Shown here: positions 38,140 to 50,106 of the stretch, one piece after another
Layout: each line of letters starts with the position of its first letter
Position numbering within the stretch: position 1 is the first letter of the stretch
NCBI RefSeq assembly: GCF_901933205.1
Contig: NC_044573.1
Coordinates: 27,959,493-28,023,492 of the forward strand
Length of the DNA stretch: 64,000 nt
Source of the DNA: Camarhynchus parvulus
Taxonomy: Eukaryota; Chordata; Aves; Passeriformes; Thraupidae
Direction: 5' to 3'
The notes under the pieces: model-generated
Told to the model about the DNA's origin: nothing
What the model saw: the letters and a program-made list of their open reading frames with translations, nothing else
Databases searched by the model: none
Translations under genes and position numbers: made by a program

Positions 38140-39944
38140 TTTTGGTATTTCATAAAGATCTGGATGGAAATGGATTGTTGGATGTGACCTGGGGGATCTT
38201 GGCTCTGGCACCAGACCAGTCCAAGTGTAGTAGGTAAGCTTGCTCATTCTTCCTTAGCACGTTGCAAGAAGAGTTAGTGGGAGCATTTTGTTCAGTGTCA
38301 ATGGGATTGACCTTCACTGCCCCCTCAGACAAAGTTGGCATGAAAGTCTTTTCCCTTGGAAGACATTTTCCTGCTTCTCTGTTCTGACAGAACCTCAAGC
38401 CAGACTGAGAGTGGGTGCTGGTCTGTCCATGCCATGTGTTGCAATAAGCTTCTCCAAAAATCCACTTGTTAGGCTCAAAAAGCCATTTTGTTTTAGGACA
38501 CTGACAGAAGCAATTAAGCTTCTAAGAGATGGATGAAATGGATGAAACTCAGATAAGGAAAAAAGAGTGAGGAGAGTCTTTTCAGGGCAGGGGAGTGAAT
38601 TAAGAAATTATTCAGTTTGCTGGAAGTGTTTCAGATGAGAAAGCAGGTTTTTGATTGGGCGAGGAGTATGAGAGTGTGACCTGTAATGACAGACCATTTG
38701 TCTGGTCCTGTGCCTGTTTCCTACACTGACCAGGATCTTTTCAGACAAGGGGCATATTTCCACAGCGGGAGTTTAAAAATTCAGGGAGATGCGAGAGGGA
38801 GTTATATCTTTCTCTCTTTCCCACCATTCCACAGCTCACATCAACAGCTTGTTTCTCCTTATGATTTGTATAGAACAGACAAAGAGCCCCATGGTAAGCC
38901 CATATCTCTTGCAAAATCCACCTGGAGAACCAGGTCTGACCTACTGCCTCCCTTGAACTGCCAAACCCTGGCAGGGCTTCTCAGCCCCATTTAAGAAATA
39001 GGAAGCTGTGGCCATATTTATTCACCAGTAACTGCATGGGATTTATTTTTTCCTTGCCCTACCCTGACCCCATGTTGAAGCACATGTGCAGACCCATGCA
39101 TTGGCAAACTGGAAAACAAGCAGGCTACAGTGAGCATTTCATGTAACACCTTTATAGGATTAAATATTTGAACAGTTCCATTAATCTTGCAGTTAGCTGC
39201 CCTGAACTGCAGTACCCGCACCAGCAACCGGTGGAAGAACAAGTGCCTGACCACACTTCAAACATGTTTACCCTCCTTTCCCATTTTGCAGTCCCTGGTA
39301 AGCTAATCTAGGTAATCTTTTACAGAGCCAACATCCATTGGAGACAGTTCTGTCCTCAACATCCTCTGCAAATTACTTCTTGAAAGAGATCCCCTCTTAT
39401 TATTTATCTTTTTTTACCTTCCAGTAGACAAGCAACCAGCAAACTGTATAGCCTATGAAAACACGAGAGGGGGAATGCAGGCAAATGGTCCAGGTGGAGG
39501 GGATCCATCTCTTCACAGACCTCCTTCTCCATGGTTGTCTCCTTCCAAATGGGATGCAAATCAGTGCAGATGAAGATCTGAGATATCAGCCGCAGGCCCT
39601 GTCTAGAGATCCATTTCTGATCTTTGCCTGCTGCTGTCCAGCTTCCTTACCAGTGGGGGTTGCACGGGCTCAGCTGAGAGGGGCTGAGCACTGGTGCTGG
39701 TGTTCCTGGGCTCTGGCTCAGACTTATCCAGCACACTTGTCTTCCTTCCCCTGACTCCTCAGCAGTCCCTGGCATGTTCAGGGAAGAGCACTGGATGTGA
39801 GAGGTGGTTCCAGTTCCCCTGCCATGCTCTATCCCATTGCAGGGCAAGAGCAAGGTGTCCCTACTGAAATGAATGATGTGTGAGTAGAGGCAAGCTGACA
39901 CAGGCGGGAAGAGGAAAATCGGGCTTAAGGTTTGTGTGCAAAGT
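38140..39944. other. Unannotated non-coding stretch
   Basis: No gene or repeat is recognised. The first six bases are the right target-site duplication of the preceding LTR. Frames of up to 102 codons have no domains. Confidence 0.6.
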
Positions 39945-40330
39945 GTAATAAACTGGCATTATCTGCAGACTGCATAATGGACCTGCTCAATGTAAAACTA
40001 ATTCAGTTTCTTGTGATTCTGGAATGCCTCCTCATTAAAATTGTGCGTTCACCTTTTTAAAGAAGTGACATATAAGAATGTGCATATTGCATCATATTAG
40101 AAAACAGAGAAAAATTGCAAGCACCATCTCACTTTGCTAAGTACAGCAAACACTGTTGGCATCCCTAATATGAAAGTTTTTAATTTGATAGTTTACATTC
40201 CATTAGTATCCCTCATCTATCAAACCTGAAGTGCATAAATGTAGCATGGCATACAGTACTTTGTATTTGCAAAGGCAGTGCTGTGAGGTGCATAAGATAA
40301 TATTTCTTGAGGCTCCAAAATGCCATTTTC
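39945..40330. promoter_or_regulatory. Candidate conserved A/T-rich element G
   Basis: About 385 bases free of recognisable repeats contain clustered homeodomain and octamer-like words (gcatataat-type, aaactaattcag, tgcatattgcatcatattag, tttgatagtttacattcc). No open frame of note crosses it, which makes it a real gap in frames on both strands. Constraint is guessed from texture only. Confidence 0.2.
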
Positions 40331-40477
40331 AATGTGATCTTGCAAAACTAGAAAGGAGACTGGAAGTGAATGGGCTGTGCTGACATTATGAGAAACACAT
40401 TACAGAGTTACATTTCACAACCTCAACACAAACATCTGCCTGTTTACCTAGTGACCAAATGATTGCTTTATCTAATG

Positions 40478-40560
40478 GCCCATCTAGTCTGATATTGTAC
40501 ACTTTGCAAAAACATCGCTGACACTTGACTAAGAGGCAAAGAAGAAAATAATGCCCACAA
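40478..40560 (-). mobile_element. Very old CR1/L3-like remnant (tentative)
   Basis: taatggcccatctagtctga followed by tattgtacac resembles the reverse complement of the 3' part of ancient CR1/L3 lineages (ggtccatctagcccagtatc). Only a short piece is readable. A related word, aatggcccatctgg, occurs near 2449. This is a low-confidence match from memory. Confidence 0.35.
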
Positions 40561-40639
40561 ACACATTTTCCTGGAGGAAGCCACTTCCTGATATTTCAGA
40601 CTATGATCAGCATATGATCAAACATCAGCGTCCAAAGTT

Positions 40640-40830
40640 TGTTGAATCCTCTAATCAAAATTTTCAGATACTTAGAGGCCCTTAAAGATCTCTATTTTGG
40701 TGTCTAAAATTGACAATCCCATTATAGATAATGAATTTTTAGCTGTTAGGTGCTGAGTACTCTCTGAAAATTATGCTCTTTTTAAAGAAAGGTGCCGAAG
40801 TCCTGCTGCCCAAAACTGCTGCATTTTTTG
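40640..40830. repeat. Possible ancient amniote interspersed repeat (tentative)
   Basis: The words attttcagatacttagaggc, tattttggtgtctaaaattg and aggtgctgagtactctctga, then aaaattatgctcttt, resemble an old dispersed repeat seen in reptiles and birds, with its alternating 'ggtgccta' and 'ctgaaaatcaggcc' words. I cannot name the family with confidence. Confidence 0.3.
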
Positions 40831-43800
40831 GAAAATATTGGCTGCTCCTTTTGGAGAAGATTAGCAGCCTCTTGGGATGAGTGAAAAAGGCCACCTCTTC
40901 TTTAATCTGTGTGCAGCATTGGTCCAGACTCCCACTGTGGATAATTCAAAGGATTACATGTAAGGTTAGTTATTCTCTGTTATGTATTTGATTTTATACA
41001 TAATAGGGGGCATCCTCATGGCCCATTTGACACTGGGCAGTAATCTGAGCACAAGTAGTGGCTGAGTGGAATTAAAGACAGAGAGTCCTAACACAACTAT
41101 TTGTCTCAGCAGTACAGCACTGTCCAGTGGGACTCTTCAGCAGAAAGCCACTCAGGCAAGGTGAGACTTTGATAAAGAACAGATACTCTGTGACAACTGG
41201 AGCTGCACAAGATAAAATGGAAGTAATCACCCGTGATTCAAGATAAAACCCATCTTCCCTTAGCTCCTAATGCTTTCTTCCTCTGCTCTCTGTACAGTCT
41301 TGGTGCCATGATTGCTGGACAGTTTCCTGACTCAGCTACACAATAGCTTCACTTTGAAAGGAGATTTCATCTGTGGTGCTGTGGATACCATGATGGTCTG
41401 TGAGTCTCATATATCCTCAGTAGTAAATGGAATTAATTTAACATTGGGATGGCAGGTGCATTCTGGGGAGGGATCACTGCCTGACTATTCCAAACCATGG
41501 CTCAGTAGTCTAACCTGACATGAAGAGGTATTGCTTGAAATCCTTCCATGATTTTGTTCCTGGCTCACAAGGGTAGTACCTGTGCAGGTGTCCACACTGT
41601 GCTGGGCTTAAAGGAGTCAGGGCTGCTTGGTATCTCTTCAGATGGTGAACAAACTCAGCCTTGCTCCTGTTGTTCCTCCTGACACATTAGGAGACCAGAC
41701 TTCTCCTGGAGACATTAGAAATCTTAAAGCTCCTGAGGCTGACTGGGAAGCAGAGGCTTCTATAAGTACTTGAGAAAGAGCCGAGCTCTAGGTCAAGATT
41801 TTGGGATGCTTCAGGTGATTGGTCTTTCCATAATGCACTTCATTGCCCCTCATTACACAAACCTTCAAGGATCAGCCTGTATCCAAGTTTGGTGTCTAAG
41901 GAAAGAGTTAAAGAAAGTTTTATTTCAAGGTATTCACGAGATTTGCAATCATGGGATTTGCATGTGCATTTTGTGCTCTCCCCTGTCTTTTTAATTTGGT
42001 TAAAACAAAACATCACCCTGTAGGTGAGAATCCTACATGGATTTGAAGCAGGCAGTTGAGCCAAAAATCTGGATTCAAACACAGTCTGTGCATCAGAGTG
42101 GCTGTTTCTTCCTAGCCTCAGAGCACCTTCCGTGTCTTCATCCCTGCTGAGTGTAAACAAGCAAACAAAGTGCACTAAGAAAAAAAAAAAGGTCCACCAA
42201 GAGAAACTTAGTGCTGTCATAAGCAGAAATTTGCAAGAAACAACGGAAAATGACAGCACACAAATCCCAGATGGTGTTGTTTCAGAAAGTGCTGCAGATG
42301 TGAGCACAGAGAGCAGATGCTGAGAGACCAGCTGTGAAGGACCAAGTCAAACAAAATCAGTTATATTGGGTTGGTTCAGAGCAACCAAGGAGAGCTGAAA
42401 ACCTTGAACCATGAAACCTATAGCTCATTCCAGCAGCCATCAGCCAACACCTACGTGTGTAAGAGGCTGAATACTTCACAACTCAAACTGATACTCTCAA
42501 TCAGGTGCACTCACAGGTCTCTACAGGAAGCTCCTCATGAGCTGGGGTGACAGGACATCTGCCAAGAGCCACGTGTTCAAAGAAAACTCATTCATGGTGG
42601 CATCAGAGTAGTATTTCAGCCCTGTGTAGAGGGGTGGATTTGGAGTTTATTTCAGGGAGTTATTAAATACTTGGCTCACCCTTTTTCTTCACAAGATGGT
42701 GATCCTGATCTTGTTCACTTACAGAGTAAAGTGCTGCTATGCTAACACCTCCTGCAGATCTCTCTCCTTCTACTCTCCCAGAGGTTCCACATGCACCCTC
42801 CAGCTGTGGTCAATATCACAGCCTGTTTGGATAGCATCTGTTTGCATCTCTACACTGTTGGCATTTAGTGAAATACTTGCCTCTTTCACTGAATGCCTGC
42901 TCCCAATCTTTTCATCTGGCACTCCACTTTCAGGCAATGTGCCCCCTTGAACTTGTCTCTTTTCCCACAGCCTTGTGACACAGATGCAATCAGTTTCACA
43001 GTCCTCTTGAGGAGGAGGCAGATCCTAAACTTGGGTGGCAGCTTCCACTCCATTTTGTGTCTCATCTGAAAATTATAAGAGGTACATTGCCTCTGTCATT
43101 TCTTCCAGGATTGCTTCAAAAGGTCACTGGAGACCTCTACCTGCTCTCACGTGTGGAAATTCAATTTTGGAAAATACAGGTTTCCTGATACAATGCACTG
43201 AGGTGCCTTTGGAGAGTGGCAAGCTGCAAGTGGAGTCAGCACAATGCTTCTATGTGAAAAGGCATTTCTGAAAGAGGCAATGAGCACCTTTCAAACCTGA
43301 ATACCTCATACAGAATTTAGTGCCTCTGCTGTTGTTGTAGATAACCTTTTACTCCTCTGAATGGATCTTGAGCCCAGAAACAGGCCAGAACCATTGTGTC
43401 ACATATTTAAAGCAAGACATGCATCTGAGGCTGCAAAGCCAAATCACAGCTGTGTTGTGGCCCTGGGACACACAAATTCACATAATTCTATATGTGTGCA
43501 TTACATGCCTCTGAACTCACACAAACACATACATATTAATGTGTATGAACTGCATTTTTATGTATTTGTGTCACATGGCAGTGAAGTAGATTGGCTTCTT
43601 TCATTGAAACCAGCATGTGCGAGTTTTTAAAAGCAGAAAAACAAAAGAAGCAAACCCTGCAACCTCACATGGCTCAAAAGTGGTTTCTAATTACAGTCGC
43701 TGTTACAGATCACCACGGCTGAGGGATGCAAAAGAGAAAAGATGAAAGCTGAGGGCAGAATTGCCAGCAGCTTTCAAAGCAACCTGTGGACTGGTAATGC

Positions 43801-45771
43801 AGAGTGTGGAAAGCTTTAGCACTGAAATCCTCAGAGCATGAGAGACAAACAGAAGTAGTGAAGGGAGAAGAATGCACTGGCTTGTCACACCATCACTGGA
43901 AGGACCCCAAAATGAAAATTTTCACCTATGTTTACTCATTAACTAACATAGAAGGAAAAAACCCTGAAATGCAAGCTGCTAGCAGGCCTATGAATGGGAT
44001 TTTTGTGAAGCAAAGTAAATAATCAGAATCAGAAAATGATATCTAGTGTTTGTTCAATTGTTTGCTGAAGCATTCACACTGTGAACCAGAACAGACTTCA
44101 TCTTACCTATGCCAAAATAAAGCTCATTTTCTGCACACACAGAGAACTGTAGGATCAGACTCCAGATCACTGGGCCTTTTTTACCATTGATTTATACTGG
44201 TTTTACACTATATTTAGTTTGCAGAGCAATTGCAGCCCAGTGGAATGGAGAATAAGTCTTAGTATATTCAATATTTACAGAAGAAAAGCCAAGCAAAGTT
44301 AGATAATACTTAATAGGAACTGTGACACAGACCAGTAATATAATTCTGGAGACAGACTGCAACTACTAACAGTTGTCCCTTTCTATTGTTTATTAACCTT
44401 TGACTAGCATTTATTTTCTAAACAAAAGCTTCAAAAGCTTTTCTTTGAAGTCAAACTTATCACAAAAGTGTGATAGATTTCAATTTTAAACATCTCAACA
44501 GGTTTGAATGAAGATGGATATGACCTGTCAGGAGGCAGGAGTTCTGAGGAACACTTGCTTCAGGCAGAATCCTGCCCTGGGGAAAATGGGGCACCTCAGG
44601 GTTAAAAAGGGAAAAGCAGGAGAAAAGGATATGCAGGATATGTCAGGGGCCAAAATATAGCAGAGAAAGAGGACAGTGGTCCCAGAAACACCCTCTATAT
44701 TGAAATCCCTGAGAAAGGAAAAAATTACAGGGCTTTGGAAGTGGAGCTTTAGTCTTTACCATCCTTTAATGGGTAGTATTCATTTTCCTTATTATCAGCT
44801 GCTTAAAAAATAGTCTGGGGTCATTGTTTAGGCTTGCATAGACAGTGAAGAGAGGGAACAACATAGTACAGGTTCAATCAATTTACTTCTTGAAGTATTT
44901 TTTTCTGTCTCAACCAGGTTATTTAGGGAGTTGTCAAACTTTTAAATGGCTGCTGTTAAGCAAGATGATTCCCACCCTCAGTGGGTGTGACTTTTTGCTG
45001 GAAGTATGGATAGATTCCCCCAAAGGAACTTGAATTCTGAGACATTCTGCAGGGGACAGGATGGGTAAAACACAGAAACAATCTCAAGAGGAGTTGTGGG
45101 ATTAGACTGGCCTCAGACATGGTGGAAGTCAGAGGTTTAAACTGAGAGTAGGTGTTTGAAACAGGCACTGTATATGGTTGTATGCAATTAGTTGCACTGA
45201 AATAATGAGATGAAAACATTGCACTGAAGGCTGAGTGTCTGCCTTGTCTGGAGTGGCACAGCTGGGCCAAAAGTGGGACCCAGAAGTTGTGGCTGTTGTT
45301 TCCACACCAGTTTATTACAGAGTCACAGCGTGGTCAGAGTAGGACAGGGACTGGTGGCTCTGTACAAAGACTTTCATTTAGCTCAAGCCTATCTATCAGT
45401 GCATCTATCAAATGGAGACCCAGCTCTGAAAGAGCACAATGGAATGCAGATGCAAAGGGAAAACCTTTGTGCCACTGGAAGCATCATCGCTGAATTTTGC
45501 AGCACTTCACCCCAGTGTAAAAGGAAGATCAGCCACTGAATTTTCTGAGCTGTAAAATTAATGGCTAAAGACATGACACAGACACTACAGAAACTCTGAG
45601 AATAAGTGATAACGGGGTAGAAAATTAAGAGCCTAAATGAAACCAAGAGCTGAGATTGATACTATTAAAATCTATCCTTTAATCAGAAAATCAGATTATT
45701 AAATCTTTTTTACCCAAAACAAGTGCTTTCTCAGAAAAATCCTATATTATGATTTTTCCTGCTCTTTCTCA
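40831..45771. other. Unannotated non-coding stretch
   Basis: No gene is recognised in about 4.9 kb. It includes the longest open frame of the window (minus strand, 41840-42307, 155 codons), whose translation has a hydrophobic Phe/Trp-rich stretch derived from a poly-A run at about 42180. It has no family resemblance, so it is taken as chance. A region near 43490-43560 has tg/ca-rich semi-palindromic words. Confidence 0.6.
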
Positions 45772-45777
45772 TTTATT
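45772..45777 (-). terminator. AATAAA polyadenylation signal candidate (minus strand)
   Basis: The plus strand reads tttatt, giving AATAAA on the minus strand directly after the stop of the candidate exon. The hexamer is frequent by chance in A/T-rich DNA, so its only value is its position. Confidence 0.2.
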
Positions 45778-45783
45778 CTGATC

Positions 45784-46029
45784 TTATCTTTCTCTACTAG
45801 ATGCATTTTCTTCTGTAGCTACTTGCCCTTGTGTACCCTCATTTAGATCATCAACATTTTCCATAATTGTCTTCATAGTTTCTTGTAAATCCGCTGCAAC
45901 AGGTATGGTCATTCCCACATTTCCTAAGCTCCCTTTCCCAGGGAGATATTGACTTATGGCTGTGCAAGCCACCCCAGTACTGATGTCTCTGGAAAATGAG
46001 GTCTGTGTACAGACTTCTACCCAGAAGAG
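45784..46029 (-). CDS. Candidate terminal coding exon, unidentified product (weak)
   Basis: The minus strand is open for 81 codons, from just inside an in-frame TAG (46030-46032) to TAA at 45784-45786. AATAAA lies at 45772-45777 on the same strand, six bases beyond the stop. The C-terminal part is acidic and polar (motifs LQETMKTIMENVDDLNEG and ATEENASSRER), unlike the Leu/Ser/Cys-rich chance frames elsewhere, and could form a helix. I do not recognise the protein. No good start codon with context is seen and the possible acceptor ...cttag has a poor pyrimidine tract. It may be a 3' exon, a decayed retrocopy or chance. If real, the host gene runs on the minus strand. Confidence 0.2.
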   Translation of the reverse strand, partial: LFWVEVCTQTSFSRDISTGVACTAISQYLPGKGSLGNVGMTIPVAADLQETMKTIMENVDDLNEGTQGQVATEENASSRER

Positions 46030-46257
46030 CTAAGTCTGGTCTGGAGCTTGATTTTATTGTTTTCTAAATTATTTTGTGTCATGTGACATTATTCTGGCCC
46101 ATATACACTCTCTTGATATTTCTATTTACTGTTTATTTGGTACCACTCCTTTCCTTTTAATTTTTGCCTGTTTCCTCTCTGACAGGCATGCTGGACAGAT
46201 GAAGGCACTTCTTGCCTTATGAGGACATCCTTGGACAATATGGGGGACCTATCATTT
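46030..46257. other. Unannotated spacer
   Basis: A/T-rich sequence upstream (on the minus strand) of the candidate exon. It has stops in all minus-strand frames and shows nothing recognisable. Confidence 0.6.
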
Positions 46258-46370
46258 ATGAATGGAGGAACAAAGCAAAAAGAAACTCAGTGACTTGATC
46301 ACAGTAAGAAAGCCACAGAAAAAAAGGGGGGCATTGAATCTGAATGTTCTGAACTCATGCTTAAGGCACA
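46258..46370 (-). mobile_element. MIR-type SINE remnant, minus strand
   Basis: The plus strand reads agaaactcagtgacttgatc, then acagtaagaaagccacagaa and gcattgaatctgaatgttct, then gaactcatgctta. This is the reverse-complement order of MIR (gaggttaagtgacttgccca, aaggtcacacagctagtaag, gggattcgaacccaggtctg). It is decayed throughout but collinear over about 110 bases. It is an ancient amniote SINE fossil. Confidence 0.6.
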
Positions 46371-48740
46371 AATCTATTTTTCCAGATAAATCAATGAATG
46401 TATCTGTAGGTGTTACTGATAAACAAACAAGTTTATCATGTTTTTATCATGTTTTGACTATGCTATCTATCAGAAAATCCTAATGATTTCACCAAGAATT
46501 GATCTGCAGTGGGGTCTTTTACATTTTTTGTGAGTTTTCTTGCTGCTGGATTATTTTTGTTGTTTGATTTTGTTATGTTTTGGGTTTTTTCTTTCCTTCT
46601 TTCTTCGTGGAAGGGCAAAGGAACTGAGTTAAAAAATTCAGAAAGACATACAAGTGTTGCTTTCCATCACACCTAGTCCAAGGCTACTTCTCTTTTCAGG
46701 AGGACAAGAGGTTTATTTCAGGGAGGAGCAGAACTGGAAGGTGCTGGCTGGGGAAGATGACCCGTTGACATCTACAGGCTGCCTTCTCAAATGCAGAAGA
46801 CAAAACCTGTGTCTCACTGAAAGGAAAAGCATACTTGAAAGGAGAAGCACCAGCTTCTACCAGCTTGCTTTCCACTACTGTTCTTAAAAGTAATATGTTA
46901 TTTATTGTGCTCTTTTCTACCTCATGTAGCTTGTCAAGGACTTTCCCTGTTACCTAGAAATAGCACGTAATGCTACGTTTTAATAAAAATAAGCCAAACA
47001 GCTTGCTGCTGCTAGCTAAACACCATCTACTTAACTCCTTGGTATCCAGATTTTTGCAGAATGTTGGCAGTATTATCAGCCATCATGACATTGGAAGTCC
47101 TGGGCAGAGTTCTATAAAGCATATTAGATATTTCAGGTCTTAAGGAGCAATTCTTCCTTTGTGAATGGTCTTTATGTTGTTGAGGACTTCACGCAGACAA
47201 GGTGCAGTTCCATCTGTTTGCCAGCTCTAGGTGTGCTGGTGCAGTGGCCATGGAGTTGGCTCCATGGGCTGAAATCTTTGCTGAGTCTTTCATTGACACT
47301 AGGCAAATGAGGGTGCATCACTACAGCTAGCATTAGAATGGTCTCTGTACAGTGCCTTAGGTCTCCCCTGGATGTAGGTTGGCAGGTCCTTCAGTTTTCT
47401 TGACATTCTCCCCACCTATAATACTTCTCTAAGGACAGCTTGTAACATTTGGCCTTGAACTAGATACCTGCCTGAAAACCTGTCAGCCCCCAGAGAGCTC
47501 CCAGTGGGAGTGTCAGCTCTTGTCATGATAATTTCACTGCTCTAAGCAGCTGCCATATAACTCCTTTTTAACTGGATCAGTGTTCTTTTCACATAGGAAG
47601 CAGCTGTTTTGCTGACACATTGGTGTTTGCTCCATTCTTGTCCCTCTGCAGCTGGATTGAAGAACCTAAAATAACACAGTTAAATTCTTTCAATTTGAGT
47701 TCCTTGAATCTCACGCATTAGGAAGTTCTTTGCTATTTGTTCTGATTTCTAGGCTCATTTCAGTTTCATTCTCAAATGACACAAATTTGTTCCAATATCA
47801 GTAGCAGTATATCACAACATGACCATTCGTTGTGGACTAAAGAATTATTTCACTTTCTGAGTGGTGAAACGTGAACAAGATTGAATAACTGTTTCCCGAA
47901 ATTTATCTGTGCGCATGCCAGTTGAGATGCATTCACTGTCTCAGGTTTTTCTTCTTGGTTGTTTATATGTGGAAGTCCTTAGAGGACTAATGGCAAAATT
48001 TTGGAAGCTTTTTTCTGTCCTATCCCTGATTCCCTTTCAACACAGCAGCCTGCATTTACTAAAGGCTGAGCTTCTTCCCAACCTTCTGTTGATTAACTAG
48101 ACACATACACAAAATTTCTGGTAAAAAATTATTCTTTATTTCCTGGCCTCACAAACATCATATAAGTAGAGTTGTAAAAGCTCAACCTTCAGTAGCCTGA
48201 GACTCCTCGCAGTTTATGACTCTGTTTTCTAACCTGAGTGAAATCAGCACTTATGCTTAGGCTGATAGAGACTTTTTGCATGCTGCCTGTGAAGGAGTTA
48301 GATATGTTTATCTGAGAAACTGCAGTAGCTAATCCAAACCTTGCATTTCTAGAAACCTCCAAGATTTTTGTTTCCTGTTGAGCCATGGTGAGTGTGGTTA
48401 TTTCCTAGGCAGTGGAGACAAATGTGTCCACTGTGGGAAGACTCAGACCCTCCCTAAGGAGAAACTCCCTGATTCCTTCCTACATAACAAATGCACAATG
48501 ACAGTTCCCTGTGTCCCTGTTCCTTCGGAGCATATCAGGAAGGCAAGGAGGTAGTTACAGGCTGAGAAAAGCAAGAAAGCTCTTTCCCTCTGGCAGCCCT
48601 CACCAGAAGGGACATGCCCTGCTCACCCAAGGGATGTACTGCAGGGGAAGGGATGGAAGCACGCATCCAAGTGAGGGATGCTGTGCAGGTATTAGTGAGG
48701 CCAGGATGGTAATGGCTTTTGTTAGACTGGTCTATTTATT
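46371..48740. other. Unannotated non-coding stretch
   Basis: No gene or repeat is recognised. A short doublet ttatcatgtttttatcatgt lies near 46432, and a T-rich tract lies near 46556-46605. Confidence 0.6.
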
Positions 48741-48762
48741 AAAAAAAAAAAAAAAAAAAAAA
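48741..48762. repeat. 22-A homopolymer
   Basis: An uninterrupted run of 22 A follows ctatttatt. I looked upstream for a retrocopy with AATAAA and for flanking duplications and saw neither, so it is annotated as a simple homopolymer. Confidence 0.9.
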
Positions 48763-49659
48763 GCCATCAGGTTTTAATCAACCACAAACCAACTGCTCAA
48801 GCAAATGGCTTCAGAAACCATTATGCCCTGGCAATTTTCCATGCAGTATTTGCATGAGAAATTTGCCTTATAAATGTGGAGAACTAACATCTGTGCAAAG
48901 AGAAGAAACTACCTAGGGAAAATGTCCTACTGGGGTTCCTTTCAGTGAGGGGACTTGGACTACTGAGGGTTGCTACCAACTGCTTCTGCAATTTACTGCC
49001 TCATTTAATTTTCTCAGCCTAGTATTACATAATCAATAATATCCTGCAGTCCCATAGACAAAAAGTACAGACCATGTACCTTTCTAGGCTTGTGTTGTTT
49101 ATTTTTAACTATGGATTTCATTATCTTGTGATTTCCTTACTTACTTCTCTACTGGAGGTAGTGCTGGATTAATCAATCTCCAGTTCTTATAAATTGGTAA
49201 GGAAAGCTTTAAGAGTAAGAAATAACCAGTCTTCAAATGCACATTGCTGATGCATTCATGTGCCAGAATTTAGAAGTTTTTTTTCCTTATATACTTAATT
49301 CTTGTGTCCATTTTTCTTGCTTTTATGTAGTTGGGGCTGAGGTGTGATATTCTACATGGTGGTGAATTTTGAGATCCATCTGGAACGCAGTAGTTTATGT
49401 TGCTTTCTTTTCATTACTTTTCCCATTCCCAATCCTGTTTTAATACATTTAAGACATTTTAATACATCTACAATGCTTTTTACAAGATTATTCTTTGCTA
49501 AAAATATGAATCAGTAATTACACTTTATGGCCTTTGGCTTTAGCAACAAACATAACAATAACATCAAGCTAAACCAAATATTAAGTGGTGTGCTGTTATT
49601 GTAATGAGGAGCCACGTTCAGTACAAGAGGCTGTCTCATCAGCAACCACAAGAGACATG
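48763..49659. other. Unannotated non-coding stretch
   Basis: There is nothing recognisable. It is A/T-rich sequence without long frames. Confidence 0.6.
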
Positions 49660-50106
49660 GAGTGGGTTCTGAAGAGGGTGACAAAGAATATTAAGGGACA
49701 AGAGCCCCTCTCTTACCAGAAAAGGCTGAGGGCTGGGCCTGTTCAGCCTTGAGAAGACACAAGTGTGAGTGGACCTCACCAGTTTTTATCAGTGTCTGCA
49801 GGGAGGGTGCCAAGAGGATGAAGCCAGGCTCTACTCAGTGGTGTTGAGCAATAGGAGAAAGGACAACAGGCAGAAACTGAGGCACAGGAAGTTCCATCTG
49901 AACACATGGAAGAAATTCTTTACTGTGCCCATGACTGAGCACAGCAACAGATTGGTTGTGGAGTCTCCCTCCCTGGAGATATTCAGGAGCTGCCTGGATG
50001 CAGTCCTGTGCCATGTGTTCCAGGATGACCCCGCTTGAGCAGGGAGGTTGGAGCAGATGATTCACTGCAGTCCCTTCCAACCTGACCCATTCTGGGATTC
50101 TGTGAT
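49660..50106 (+). mobile_element. CR1 LINE fragment, well preserved 3' end, plus strand
   Basis: This is the longest and cleanest CR1 in the window. Words in order are agggtgacaaagaatattaa, gaaaaggctgagggctgggc, ctgttcagccttgagaagac, gggtgccaagaggatgaagc, caggctctactcagtggtgt, gaggcacaggaagttccatc, ggagatattcaggagctgcc and tgagcagggaggttggagca. It ends with cattctgggattctgtgatc. The 3' octamer-like ending attctgtg is the CR1 signature. It is 5'-truncated and has no reverse transcriptase. Open frames on both strands inside it are artefacts of the repeat. Confidence 0.97.

Noticed and set aside
41840..42307. Longest open frame in the window (minus strand, 155 codons).
   Set aside because: It has no domain, and its Phe/Trp-rich part comes from an A homopolymer. 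There is no splice or start context, and its length is expected by chance in 64 kb of A/T-moderate DNA.
48400..48762. Possible processed retrocopy ending in the 22-A run.
   Set aside because: No AATAAA precedes the run, no flanking duplication is visible and the upstream sequence has no recognisable gene.
49769..50038. Plus-strand 89-codon frame with a protein-like look.
   Set aside because: It lies entirely within the CR1 3' untranslated region, so it is repeat sequence and not a gene.
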